Origin: Longispora sp040681875
GTDB lineage: Bacteria > Actinomycetota > Actinomycetes > Mycobacteriales > Micromonosporaceae
NCBI RefSeq assembly: GCF_040681875.1
Contig: NZ_JBFAZP010000005.1
Coordinates: 1 to 64,000, forward strand
Length of the DNA: 64,000 nt
Reading direction: 5' to 3'
Of the stretch, positions 50,880-60,103 are shown one piece after another. Made by a program: the position numbers and the translations under genes. The notes beneath the pieces are model-generated. The model saw nothing but the letters and a program-made list of their open reading frames with translations, ran no database searches and was not told the DNA's origin. Positions within the stretch are counted from its first letter, which is position 1. Every line of letters starts with the position of its first letter.

Positions 50880-53531
50880 ATGACGATACAACCGCACAGC
50901 CGCTCGTCCCGAAAAGGTCCGCCCGGACCCGCCGATAGCCGCCACACCCGACACGAAACCACGCCCACTCCGTCCGGCGGCGCGGGGTCGCCGCTCAACC
51001 AGCCGCTGGAGCCGCGCGGTTGGCAGATCCCGGCCATCGGGGCTATCACCGATCTGATCGGCTCCGGCGGACGGGCCCAGGTCCACGCGGCCTGCGGCAC
51101 CGGAAAGACCCAGGTCGCACTCGCCGCGGCGCTGCGTTCCTGCCCGCAGGACGCGGTCGTTGTCGTCGCCTGCCCATCGCTGGGCCTGCTGGCCCAAACC
51201 CTGCGGGCATGGGCCTCGACCAGCCCCGGCGCGGTCCTGGCCGCGTGTAGCGACGACACGGTCACCGACGCGGCGGCCCGCGCTGCGGAACTGCCCTACA
51301 CCGTCACCACCGACCCCACGCAGATCGCGAAGTGGTTGGGCGACCATTCTCGCGGGCTGCGATTGATCGGCACCACCCACGCCTCCGCCCTCGTCGTCGG
51401 ACAAGCCCTCACGGCCGCCGACGTCCGCGCGGATCTCCTCATCATCGACGAGGCCCACCACGCCGCAGGCGACCCGGGAAAGCACCTCGCGCGCGTCCAC
51501 GACGACCGAGGCCTCCCCGCCGAACGCCGGCTCTACCTGACCGCGACTCCGCAGTACTTCATCACAGGCGAGCACCGGCTTTCCATGCACGACGAGGCGA
51601 TGTTTGGCCCGGTCGCCTACCGGTACTCCTTCGCCGAAGGCATCGCCGACGGCTGGATCGACGACTACCGTCTCCTCGTCGTAGCGGTCACCCGCACCGA
51701 AGCGCTCACGCTGTTGAAGAGCGCGATCGCCGCGTCCGGCGACGCTGGTTTGAGCCTGCACCAGGCGGTCATCGCCGCAGCGCTGGGGCGGGCCGCCGCC
51801 GAGTACGACCTGCGCCGCATCATCGCCTACCACCCCCGCCGCGCGCTGTCCCGGCAGTTCGCCGCCACCCTGGAGCCGACCCTCGCCCTGCTCGACACCC
51901 ACCGACCCGACCTCCCCCTCTTCGTCGCCCACGTCGAGGGCGCGGACAGCGCCGCGCGCCGCGACTTCCTCCTGCGTCGCCTCGCCGAGCCGCCCGGCGG
52001 CGGCTGGGCGGTGCTGTCCAACGCGAGGTGCCTATCGGAGGGCATCGACATTCCCGCCATCGACACCGTGCTGTTCACCGCACCCAAGTCGTCGGCGACC
52101 GACACGGTGCAGGCCATCGGCCGGGCACTACGACGCGGCCCGGCAGGGCCATCGACCGCCACGGTCCTCGTGCCGGTCCTCGTCGCAGATGATCCCGCCG
52201 CAGCAGATTCCTCGGCGCAGGACGCCGGCTGGGCGACCGTGTGGAACGTTGTGCGTGGGCTGCGCAGCCACGATGATCTGTTCGGCGCGATGCTCGACAG
52301 CGCCCGCTCGCGCTTGGCCACCGGCGGCGTTGTCGAGATACCCGAGCAGATCCAGTTCCGGCTCCCCGACTCCTACGACAGGGACGCCTACCTCGACCAC
52401 ATCCGTCCGCTGCTCATCACCGCCACCACCCACGACTGGTGGGAGGGGTACGGGCACGCCGCTGCCCACCACGGTGCCCACGGCGACTTGCTCGTCCCCG
52501 TCACTCACATCAACGCGTCCGGGTTCGCGCTCGGCAAGTGGCTGGCCGGGCAGCGCACCCGCTACAACAAGAACCTCGTGCACCCCCAGCGCGTGAAGCT
52601 CTTGGAAAACCTCGGGATGTGCTGGCGGGTGAGGGACCTGCGCTGGGAGGAAGGCTTCGCCCACGCGCGGACGTTCCACGACCAGAACGGGCACGTCCGT
52701 ATCCCGGTCGAGTACCGAAGCACCCACGACGGCTTCCCCGCCGGTTCGTGGCTTCACAGCCAGCGGCGAAAGCACCGGCTCGGCCGATTGGACCCGGACC
52801 GCGCGGCCCGCTTGACGGAACTGGGAGTCGAGTGGTGGCCCTATGAGGCCAACTGGGAACGCGGGCTCGCCGAATGCGCCGCGTTCCTTGCCGAACACGG
52901 ACACCTGCGCATCCCCCAGAAGCACGAGACAGCAGACGGATTCCGGCTCGGCGCCTTCATCACCGCCCAACGAACCCTGCGTGAAGCTGGCAGGCTCAGC
53001 GATCAGCAGATCGCGGACCTAGAACAGCTCGGAATCAGCTGGAAACCGAGGCACGACAGGGCCGTACACATGCTCGAACACGCCGCCGACTACTACCGCG
53101 AGCACGGCAACCTCGACGTACGAGGAAACCACCTGGCGGCCGACGACTGCCCGCTGGGGCAGTGGATCAAATGGTGGCGGCGCAAACTCCCCGGCCAGGC
53201 CCTCACGGTCGAAATTCTGACCACAGAGATCAACCGTGCTGGCGACGCTGCCGCCAACACCCGCAGAATCCTGTGGGCTCGTGGGCTCGCCGCCGCAGGC
53301 CAGTTCCACACCATCCACGGGCACCTACGACCATCCAGCGACGAACGCGTCGACGGCATCACCCTGTTCACCTGGCTGTACAGGCAACGCCGCGCCTACG
53401 CCCAAGGACAGCTCAGCCAGGAACACGTTGCAGCCCTCGATGCACTCGGCATCGACTGGACCCTCAGAGCCGTACGCCACCGGCCAGGGTCCCTCGCCGT
53501 TCCAGACCCCGCCGCCACCCAGCACAACTGA
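50880..53531 (+). CDS. DEAH-box helicase with five helicase-associated repeats
   Basis: An 883-residue SF2 protein. Motif I is HAACGTGKTQVALAA near 78, DEAH box LLIIDEAHHAAGD near 190, motif III LTATPQYF near 222, and motif VI QAIGRALRRGP near 413. From about 520 to 865 there are five consecutive helicase-associated (HA) units, each with a hG(H/N)L-type core and a W at the end (for example NGHVRIPVEYRSTHDGFPAG, EHGHLRIPQKHETADGFRLG, IHGHLRPSSDERVDGITLFT). HA units are thought to bind nucleic acid. Such helicases are common on actinobacterial plasmids and elements with no settled role. A hairpin precedes it. Confidence 0.88.
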   Translation: MTIQPHSRSSRKGPPGPADSRHTRHETTPTPSGGAGSPLNQPLEPRGWQIPAIGAITDLIGSGGRAQVHAACGTGKTQVALAAALRSCPQDAVVVVACPSLGLLAQTLRAWASTSPGAVLAACSDDTVTDAAARAAELPYTVTTDPTQIAKWLGDHSRGLRLIGTTHASALVVGQALTAADVRADLLIIDEAHHAAGDPGKHLARVHDDRGLPAERRLYLTATPQYFITGEHRLSMHDEAMFGPVAYRYSFAEGIADGWIDDYRLLVVAVTRTEALTLLKSAIAASGDAGLSLHQAVIAAALGRAAAEYDLRRIIAYHPRRALSRQFAATLEPTLALLDTHRPDLPLFVAHVEGADSAARRDFLLRRLAEPPGGGWAVLSNARCLSEGIDIPAIDTVLFTAPKSSATDTVQAIGRALRRGPAGPSTATVLVPVLVADDPAAADSSAQDAGWATVWNVVRGLRSHDDLFGAMLDSARSRLATGGVVEIPEQIQFRLPDSYDRDAYLDHIRPLLITATTHDWWEGYGHAAAHHGAHGDLLVPVTHINASGFALGKWLAGQRTRYNKNLVHPQRVKLLENLGMCWRVRDLRWEEGFAHARTFHDQNGHVRIPVEYRSTHDGFPAGSWLHSQRRKHRLGRLDPDRAARLTELGVEWWPYEANWERGLAECAAFLAEHGHLRIPQKHETADGFRLGAFITAQRTLREAGRLSDQQIADLEQLGISWKPRHDRAVHMLEHAADYYREHGNLDVRGNHLAADDCPLGQWIKWWRRKLPGQALTVEILTTEINRAGDAAANTRRILWARGLAAAGQFHTIHGHLRPSSDERVDGITLFTWLYRQRRAYAQGQLSQEHVAALDALGIDWTLRAVRHRPGSLAVPDPAATQHN

Positions 53532-53625
53532 ACCAAGACCGAGCCACGCAACTGAACTACCCATCAGCTCGCGGCCGAGCAACCCGCACCCTCACGATCC
53601 ACGACCGTTCAGGAGCCAACCCACC

Positions 53626-54177
53626 ATGACCAACCTTCCCGAACCTGCCCGCGATGCCACCATCGCCTCTTTGACACCGATCCTGGACCACATGCGTGAC
53701 TCTGGCCGCACCTGCGGCCTGAGCGTCGAGACTGTCAACCAGATCGCCGGCGCCTGGCGGCGTGTCCACACCGTCGTACCGATCCCCATCGCCACCCTTG
53801 TCGCTGACCTCGACGTCGACGCGCTCATCGCCAGTTTCACGGCCGCCGTACGCGGGCAGGGCAAGACGTTTCGCTCCGGCAGTACCTACGCCACCCGCAT
53901 CCGGCTGGCGATGCGCGCCCACGGCGCGTGGATGAGCGGCGACCCCCACTGGTATCTGCTGTCGATCGGCGGCAGGACCGCAGCAGTCCGACGTCCGTTG
54001 GCCATGCCCGACGACCGGATTCGGACCGTGGTAACGCCGCTCCGCCGCGGCCTGGACATCCGGATGGACCTGCCGTGGGACCTCACAACGGCCGAAGCCG
54101 ACCTGCTCGGGGCCTTGATCCGCAACCACGTCGACCCCGCCACCGGCCCGAACGACGTCGGCCCGCCGACGACTTGA
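53626..54177 (+). CDS. Hypothetical protein, 183 aa
   Basis: ATG 53626 behind TTCAGGAGCCAACCCACC. Helical N-terminal half (IASLTPILDHMRDSG, VETVNQIAGAWRRVH), then TYATRIRLAMRAHGAWMSGD, which faintly recalls the core-binding domain of tyrosine recombinases, but no catalytic residues follow. The end is strand-rich (GLDIRMDLPWDLTTAEADLL). Unrecognised. Confidence 0.55.
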   Translation: MTNLPEPARDATIASLTPILDHMRDSGRTCGLSVETVNQIAGAWRRVHTVVPIPIATLVADLDVDALIASFTAAVRGQGKTFRSGSTYATRIRLAMRAHGAWMSGDPHWYLLSIGGRTAAVRRPLAMPDDRIRTVVTPLRRGLDIRMDLPWDLTTAEADLLGALIRNHVDPATGPNDVGPPTT

Positions 54178-54272
54178 TCACCGCTGAGGAGTGGAGGTGC
54201 CATGCCGTCGCACAGACACCGGCGGGCACCGGCCAGGTCGGTACACGTCCGCCCGCAACTGAAGGGACCACA

Positions 54273-54692
54273 GTGACCATCACCCCCTGCGGCACCGAAC
54301 CGGCCGCGCCAACCAGCTCGCTCATCATCGACGAGGGAGCCTTCAGGCGCCTGGAACGCGAGCTGCTCGACCTGGGCTTCGAACCGATCGTCCCGACCGA
54401 GGACGGGATCGCCATATTCCGGTGCGATGAGATCCCGGCCAGCGAAGGCGAAACCACCACCTTCGACGTCGTCTTCGACCGGCGCTCCTGCATGGCAACG
54501 GCGACCATCATCCCTGGCGGGGCCCACGAGTCGTGCGGGCCCCGCATTACGTTCAACGCCCGAGTCCCGGCGGTCACCCAGATCGTGACCCTGTACGGAG
54601 CGCTGAACCCCGACCCGGGTGGGGCCGTGGAGTCCATAGCCTGCACCTACCAGGTCAAGCCCTGGAGCGAAGGCACAGCCACGCCCTCATAG
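54273..54692 (+). CDS. Hypothetical protein, 139 aa
   Basis: GTG 54273 behind GAAGGGACCACA. The product includes IIDEGAFRRLERELLDLGFE, IAIFRCDEIPASEGETTTFD, VVFDRRSCMATATIIPGGAH and VTQIVTLYGALNPDPGG, an alpha/beta domain without known motif. Confidence 0.55.
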   Translation: MTITPCGTEPAAPTSSLIIDEGAFRRLERELLDLGFEPIVPTEDGIAIFRCDEIPASEGETTTFDVVFDRRSCMATATIIPGGAHESCGPRITFNARVPAVTQIVTLYGALNPDPGGAVESIACTYQVKPWSEGTATPS

Positions 54693-54703
54693 CCCACACG
54701 ACG

Positions 54704-54743
54704 GCGAAGGAGGGGCACCCGACCGGGTGCCCCTCCTTCGCCA
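54704..54743 (+). terminator. Per-gene hairpin, 18-bp perfect stem
   Basis: 54704-54721 pairs with 54726-54743 without mismatch around GACC; the left arm begins GGCGAAGGAGGGG. It is the longest per-gene hairpin in the array and lies right after the previous stop. Confidence 0.75.
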
Positions 54744-54774
54744 TGCCGGTCCAGCCCCACAGAAGGAGAACCTC

Positions 54775-55878
54775 ATGTCCCAGTCACCGGCGAAGCCCGA
54801 ACCTCGCCTCACATCACCCAATGCCCCGTCCGAACAACCCGTGACAGGTTGGGCACAACCGGCCGCACCAACCGGCAAGATGGAGGCCGTGCTCCCCGAG
54901 GCAGACCAACCCGACGCCAGCGACTACAGCGTCGGGGACCCCGTCACTCGCAAGACGCGGCTGCTGGCCCGCAAATGCGACACGTGCATCTACCATCCCG
55001 GCAACCGGATGCACCTGTCGCAGGGACGCCTGAAGGACATCACCGACGAGGCACGGGCGGCCGAAAGTTACGTCATCTGCCACGAGACCACCCCCGAAGG
55101 TCGCGCGTCGCGCGCTATCCAGCCGGCGGTCTGCCAGGGGTTCTTCGAACGGTTCTCCACCAACTCGCTGCGCATCATCGGCCGCCTGTTCGGCTACCTG
55201 CTCGTGGACCCCGGGTCCTGGGCGACGTCGAACCCCACGTCCACTGGCGGCGCACCGGTGCCGGGCCGGACAATTGGCCCCGATCCCGATCCAGACATCG
55301 AGCCCGTGCCTCGGCGTGTACTTGGCCCTGCGCCGGGCCACTCCCATGTGGTGGTCGCCATAGACGTCGACGGGATGCTGTGCCCGACAGCCGGCGAGGA
55401 CGTGACGCTGCTGGAGGCTGGCTACCAGCGGGTCGAGCTGACCATGCCGGACATCGGCGGGGACGCCCGCACCGGCTGGGTGTGGATCAACCCCGAGCAC
55501 GGGGCACGGCTGGCCGCGCTCGCCGACAGCGGGGTTGAGTTGGTCTGGGCCACCTCCTGGGGCCGCAGGGCGGCCGAGTACCTCGCGCCCCTGCTGGGCC
55601 TTCCGGACATGCCGGTCCTCGACATCGGCTCCGACAACAGCCCCCGGTTCGGCTGGTCGCCGAAAATCGGGCCGATCCGCGCCTACGCCGCCGACCGACC
55701 GTTGGTTTGGCTGGATGACGAGTTCGGCGGAAAGGAGGACGACTGGGCACTCGTGCGGTCGGCCACGAGCCCGACCTTGTTGATCCGCACCACCGCACAC
55801 CGGGGACTCACGACAGCTCAGCTCGACGCCCTGACCGCCTGGCTCCACGCCCAGACAACCACCGCCGACGCCGACTGA
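54775..55878 (+). CDS. Cys-motif domain fused to a HAD-like domain, 367 aa
   Basis: ATG 54775 behind GAAGGAGAACCTC. Residues about 65-150 hold CDTCIYHPGNRMHLSQGRL, SYVICHETTPEG and AVCQGFFERF, a conserved four-Cys block seen in actinophage and element proteins that probably binds zinc or an iron-sulfur cluster. After a Pro-rich linker, residues about 195-360 look like a HAD hydrolase: VVAIDVDGMLCPTAG (DxDG motif I), WATSWGRRAAEYLAPLLGLP and PLVWLDDEFGGKEDDW. It is probably a phosphatase-like enzyme of unknown substrate. The two-domain fusion is unusual. Confidence 0.65.
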   Translation: MSQSPAKPEPRLTSPNAPSEQPVTGWAQPAAPTGKMEAVLPEADQPDASDYSVGDPVTRKTRLLARKCDTCIYHPGNRMHLSQGRLKDITDEARAAESYVICHETTPEGRASRAIQPAVCQGFFERFSTNSLRIIGRLFGYLLVDPGSWATSNPTSTGGAPVPGRTIGPDPDPDIEPVPRRVLGPAPGHSHVVVAIDVDGMLCPTAGEDVTLLEAGYQRVELTMPDIGGDARTGWVWINPEHGARLAALADSGVELVWATSWGRRAAEYLAPLLGLPDMPVLDIGSDNSPRFGWSPKIGPIRAYAADRPLVWLDDEFGGKEDDWALVRSATSPTLLIRTTAHRGLTTAQLDALTAWLHAQTTTADAD

Positions 55879-56037
55879 GAGGCGGAAGTGGCCCGCGGCG
55901 GCGGTCGAGAGTGACCCCGCGCCGGCCGCCACGTTGAACCAGTTGACCGCCGCTCGATAACCGAAACACCATATCCGGCACCCCGGAACAACCACCACGC
56001 CTGGACCCACACGTCCGGCCCCTCGAAAGGAACCCTC

Positions 56038-56472
56038 ATGCCGCTGGAGCCGTACCTCGCCTACGGATACGAGCTGGGTGGACCCGGACGGTGGCGCCTT
56101 GAGGGCTTCGCCCCTGGCCAGATGCTGCGCACCGACTGGTACGACGACGCCGACCCGAGCTGCGACTTCCGGCAGGCAGCCTTCGAACACGTCGCCGGGA
56201 AGATCGGCAGCCCGGTCCTGCGCGACCGGGCCGAGGAGCGCCTTCCATGGCTGATCGACGAGATCGGCACCGTCGGTGACCCAGACCGCCCGGCCCCACC
56301 GCGCTACGTCCTCATCGTCAAAGACTCCGCCGAAGACATCCACATGATCGGCAACGCCGCCGTCGACAGCGACTGGGAGCCACTACTGGCCGCAGCCCTC
56401 GTGGAACTGGAGCTGGTGTCGGTCGACGACCGCCCGAAGTGGCTGCACTACGATTCCGGATCCGGCTACTGA
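56038..56472 (+). CDS. Hypothetical protein, 144 aa
   Basis: ATG behind GAAAGGAACCCTC. Acidic product: AYGYELGGPGRWRLEGFAPG, DWYDDADPSCDFRQAAFEHV, RYVLIVKDSAEDIHMIGNAA. It is the last rightward gene before the orientation reverses. Unrecognised. Confidence 0.6.
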   Translation: MPLEPYLAYGYELGGPGRWRLEGFAPGQMLRTDWYDDADPSCDFRQAAFEHVAGKIGSPVLRDRAEERLPWLIDEIGTVGDPDRPAPPRYVLIVKDSAEDIHMIGNAAVDSDWEPLLAAALVELELVSVDDRPKWLHYDSGSGY

Positions 56473-56523
56473 CAGCACGCGTCACGGGCACCTCCGGCCT
56501 CCAGCGCGAGACTTGGAACAAGC

Positions 56524-57108
56524 TCATACGTTTCGAACGTGCGCGGCTGGGTCGTAGTCCAGTGCCCAGGCCATCGAGGCGGGCAGCACCTCGGCGGGCC
56601 TCCAGCGGCTGGTCAGAATTTCGGCAACCCGTGGGTGGGAGTCGGGCAGTACGACAAGGGTGCGTCGCTCGCCGGGCGAGGCGATTCGGACAGGCGCAGC
56701 CAGGATCGAATCGCCCCAGGGCTCTAGATCGTTGGCCAGGCGACCCTCAAGACTGGCCCCGCTGTGAGGGGCCTCGCCTCGGCCGATCCGAAGCTGCTCC
56801 TCGAAGTCTTCGCTGGAGACCGAGGCCCAGATGCCGATGGTGGCGGTTCTGCCGTCGGTGAGCGGCACCGGCAGCAACACCCTGACGAACCCGCCCAAAG
56901 TTCGAGTGATCACCACCTGATCGGATACCCAGATGACCTGCTCGTCGAATTCGGTCTCACTCAGCTCCGCGACCGGCGTCGGCAACGAGAGGTTGAAGCG
57001 GGGATCGCTGGCATCCAAACCGTTCGCACAGCACGTACATGTCGGGGTTCGGCGGTTGGTCAGTCGACTCCAGAGGCTCACCCCGACGATCAAAGCACAA
57101 ACGATCAC
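56524..57108 (-). CDS. DUF2199-domain protein, 194 aa
   Basis: The C-terminal 165 residues follow the DUF2199 pattern: a CTCC pair near 25, FDEQVIWVSDQVVITRTLGG, FVRVLLPVPLTDG, IGIWASVSSEDFEEQL, SLEGRLANDLEPW and a late VVLPDSHPRVAEI. The GTG start adds a short hydrophobic lead (VIVCALIVGVSLWSRL) that could be a membrane anchor or a wrongly extended start. The family's function is unknown. It runs towards the accessory array and away from the Tad locus. Confidence 0.65.
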   Translation of the reverse strand: MIVCALIVGVSLWSRLTNRRTPTCTCCANGLDASDPRFNLSLPTPVAELSETEFDEQVIWVSDQVVITRTLGGFVRVLLPVPLTDGRTATIGIWASVSSEDFEEQLRIGRGEAPHSGASLEGRLANDLEPWGDSILAAPVRIASPGERRTLVVLPDSHPRVAEILTSRWRPAEVLPASMAWALDYDPAAHVRNV

Positions 57109-57223
57109 CGCGTGCGGCCCGGAGGGACTGATCCCGGCCGGGGCCGGATGTGCCCGCCCCGGGGCGGGCCGCTCCGCCGCAAAATTCAGGTCAGATGGCT
57201 AAGGACAAGGGCAGAACCTCACC

Positions 57224-60103
57224 TCAGGTCTGCAACCCGGTCAGAAGCTGTTCGGCGAGCTGGAGGGTTTCCTCCGCTGGGTCGGCGTCGATGTCGGCTA
57301 GAGACGCGGTGATCGCTCGCCGCAGTGCGCGCACGGCGGTGGCGTCACCAAGCGCGGCACGGTGACGCATGGCGTGGCGGTAGGTGCCTTCTGCGGTGGG
57401 ATCCAAAAGGATGGCCCGGTCGAGCAGGGCGGCTGATTCCGTGGGGGCGGTGGTGGCGAGCAGTTCGGCGAGGGCGATGTGGGCGTCGAGCACTCGGCGG
57501 GTCACCGTGCTGCGGTCGATGTCGATCCAGTCGATGTCCATGCCGTTGGCGAGTGGCCCGCCGTAGGCGGACAGTGCCTCGCGAAGCGCCCGGCAACGGT
57601 CGGAATCCTCAGACGCGGCGTCGTAGACAGCCAGCGCCTCGAACAGGCGCATCAGGTCGATGTCGAGCTCGTCGCGGCGGAGCTGGTAGTGGTGGGCGGT
57701 GCGTTCCAGGTACAGGCCGGGGCCGTTGACCCGTCGCAGGTAGGTACGCAGGTTCGAAGAGATCGTGTTGAGCCGGTGGTGTGCTGAGGCGACCTTCGCG
57801 TCCGGCAGCAGGTTCTCGATCAGCGCGTCCTTGGATGCCCGGCCTCCGTTGGCCGCGAGGTAGATGAGGAGCTCTTTGGCCTTGCCGCGCAGGCTGTCGC
57901 CTTCGGGGACCGGGTCCACACCACCGATGATGTCGAACCCGCCGAGCAGCGTGACCCGGACCGGCCTACCAGTGCGCCGCCCGGCCTGTTCTTCGCTGGG
58001 GCCGTCGACCTCGACGTCCAGCTCCGCTGGATCGTCTTCCTGGTGTGCTTGCCGCACATACAGGTCGGCCTTTTTCTCGTTGTGGGCTTGGTGATCGCTG
58101 GTCTCGGGTTCGGGTTGGGGCTGTCCGGTGGTGGCTTCGGCGAGCAGGCGCAGGAGGTCGCAGGCTTCCTCGGGATCCAGGACTGCCAGCCGGCCCAGAT
58201 CGGCGGGGTGCTCGGAGTTGGCGGGTGCCCCGTCGGGGCGGGTCGTGGTGCCGTCTTCGGCGACGTCGACGGTGCTTCCGTGCGGCCAGTCGCCGAGGAG
58301 GATGCCGTGCAGGTCCAGACGCCGTCCCTGGGTGAGCAGGGCCGCGAGGCGCGCGGCGGCGTGCCGGGTGCTGCTGTCGGCGAACAGCACGACCGGGGGC
58401 ATCGGCTCCTCGAGTGGGTCGTTGGCCCGGACGCCCGCGACATCTTCGGCCTCGTGGTCATAGACAGTGCGGGCGCGGAGCAGGGCGGTGGTGTCCAGGG
58501 CTTCCAGCGCCGCGTCGAGGTCGGAGACGACGGTCAGCCTGGGGGTACCGGCGACCTCGTTCGCGCGCGGCCCTATCAGCGTGGCAAGGGTGGTGGCGGG
58601 GATGAGGACGCGGCTGTGACGGTGCGGGTCGGAGACGTCGCCGTTGGCCAGGGTCGCGGCCAGCAGGCCACGTGCGGCGGCGTGCGCTCCGGGGCCGGTC
58701 AGTCCCAGGCCGGCCGGTGACCAGGTGGCGGTGTGCTCGCTGTCGAGGGCCGGTGTCACCGGCCCTGCGGCGGATGCCCCCGTCAGGGGCATCGGCTCAC
58801 GGGGCGGTTGGTCGGCGTCGTCGGGGGACGTCGTGGTGCTCGTGACCGGGAGGGGGCTGGGGCCGGCGCGCATGGCCCGGCGGATCCTCCCGACGGTCTT
58901 GGGCAGCGGACGCAGGTCCGGGTCGTTGTCGCGCGCCGTGGGGGTCGGCGGGAGCGGGGTGTAGCGGCGCCGACGGTGAGCCCACACGGCGGCGGCTGCG
59001 GCGAGGATCGCCCCGGCCAAGCCGAGGTCCACCCACGAGTTGCCGGTCAGCCCCACACCCGGTTTGCTGGCGGTTGGGTTCTCGGGCGCGTCTGTTGGTC
59101 GGTGTGTGGTCTGAGGCGCCGGGGTTGTCGGCGCAGTGGGAGCCGTGGAAGGCAGCGGGGCGACGCCGTCGGTGCCTTGTGGGTGGCTCGGTGCCGCTGT
59201 TGGTGGGGTGCTGGGCTGTGGCGTTTGCGGTGTCTGGGTGACCGGGGAGGGCGGCGGGGATTCGGGCCGGTTTGGGGGTGCCTGCTGCTGGGAGTCTGCG
59301 GGCGTGGTGGCGTCGTCGGGGAGGGTGAGCACCCAGCCGGGTTCGATATGGTCCCCCCCGAGCATCCTGCCGGCCGAGTCATAGCGGTCCCGGTTGAGCT
59401 CGAAGATCTCGCGGTAGCGTTGCCCGTCGCCCAGGCAGCGTTCGGCGATGCCCCACAGGGTGTCACCGGCCTGGACTTCCAGCGTGGATTGCCTGCCGGC
59501 GACCTGCACGGTCAGCGGGCCGGTGTGCGCTGCGACCGCGAACCGCGGCAGGTCGAGGCGCGCCGGCTTCTCCGGCTCAGCGACAGGTGCCGCAGCGACA
59601 GGATGCACGACGGCTCCTGGCATCGCCCAGACCACCGACGAGGTGGGGGCCTGGGGGCGCGGTGCGGCCACGGCCACGGCGGCTGTGGCCGGACCCGGGG
59701 CGGGGGTCGCCAGGCCGGCGGCCGGGGTGGCCAGGATTCCGGCGATGAGCGCGGCTGCCATGCCCCGCATCGGAGAGGAAGTGCTGCGGTCACGGTCGGC
59801 TCGGCCGCTGAGCAGGACGAGGGATTCGATCAGGAGGCTGTAGCACCACAGCGCCCACACCGCCCACAAGCAGACGACGACCAGGCCGATGATCGTCTCG
59901 TCGGTGAATCCGGCGGTCAGCAGGTGCTGCCAACCGGCCGCGTCGGACGGCCACGTGTCGGGCAGCGGGTTGCCGAAGAACCTGACAAGGCCGGTGGGCA
60001 CGCCAAACGTCATGGCGAGCACGGCCGCGACCGCCACGAGCCGCCGAAGCACGGTGAAGGCGATGCTCAACGGGCCCCTACGGAAGGGGTCGTGGGTCCT
60101 CAC
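57224..60103 (-). CDS. Membrane-anchored LysM and BTAD regulator of the Tad locus, 959 aa
   Basis: Order of domains: three hydrophobic helices at about 17-40, 70-95 and 113-140; a LysM motif near 215-265 (LEVQAGDTLWGIAERCLGDG, DHIEPGWVLTLPDD); a Pro/Thr-rich linker; another membrane helix near 355-375 (LGLAGAILAAAAAVWAH); a large cytoplasmic middle; a winged-helix section near 715-790 (VRVTLLGGFDIIGG, LLIYLAANGGRASKDALIEN); and a C-terminal BTAD (about 800-955). SARP-type activators share the last two parts. Such proteins often sit beside Tad and T4SS genes in actinobacteria. It may relay a wall or envelope signal to DNA. The start overlaps the upstream TadG-like stop (GTGA). Confidence 0.8.
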   Translation of the reverse strand: MRTHDPFRRGPLSIAFTVLRRLVAVAAVLAMTFGVPTGLVRFFGNPLPDTWPSDAAGWQHLLTAGFTDETIIGLVVVCLWAVWALWCYSLLIESLVLLSGRADRDRSTSSPMRGMAAALIAGILATPAAGLATPAPGPATAAVAVAAPRPQAPTSSVVWAMPGAVVHPVAAAPVAEPEKPARLDLPRFAVAAHTGPLTVQVAGRQSTLEVQAGDTLWGIAERCLGDGQRYREIFELNRDRYDSAGRMLGGDHIEPGWVLTLPDDATTPADSQQQAPPNRPESPPPSPVTQTPQTPQPSTPPTAAPSHPQGTDGVAPLPSTAPTAPTTPAPQTTHRPTDAPENPTASKPGVGLTGNSWVDLGLAGAILAAAAAVWAHRRRRYTPLPPTPTARDNDPDLRPLPKTVGRIRRAMRAGPSPLPVTSTTTSPDDADQPPREPMPLTGASAAGPVTPALDSEHTATWSPAGLGLTGPGAHAAARGLLAATLANGDVSDPHRHSRVLIPATTLATLIGPRANEVAGTPRLTVVSDLDAALEALDTTALLRARTVYDHEAEDVAGVRANDPLEEPMPPVVLFADSSTRHAAARLAALLTQGRRLDLHGILLGDWPHGSTVDVAEDGTTTRPDGAPANSEHPADLGRLAVLDPEEACDLLRLLAEATTGQPQPEPETSDHQAHNEKKADLYVRQAHQEDDPAELDVEVDGPSEEQAGRRTGRPVRVTLLGGFDIIGGVDPVPEGDSLRGKAKELLIYLAANGGRASKDALIENLLPDAKVASAHHRLNTISSNLRTYLRRVNGPGLYLERTAHHYQLRRDELDIDLMRLFEALAVYDAASEDSDRCRALREALSAYGGPLANGMDIDWIDIDRSTVTRRVLDAHIALAELLATTAPTESAALLDRAILLDPTAEGTYRHAMRHRAALGDATAVRALRRAITASLADIDADPAEETLQLAEQLLTGLQT

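Noticed and set aside
53626..54177. Possible tyrosine-recombinase fragment
   Set aside because: Only a faint likeness to a core-binding domain; none of the catalytic Arg-His-Arg-Tyr motifs is present.
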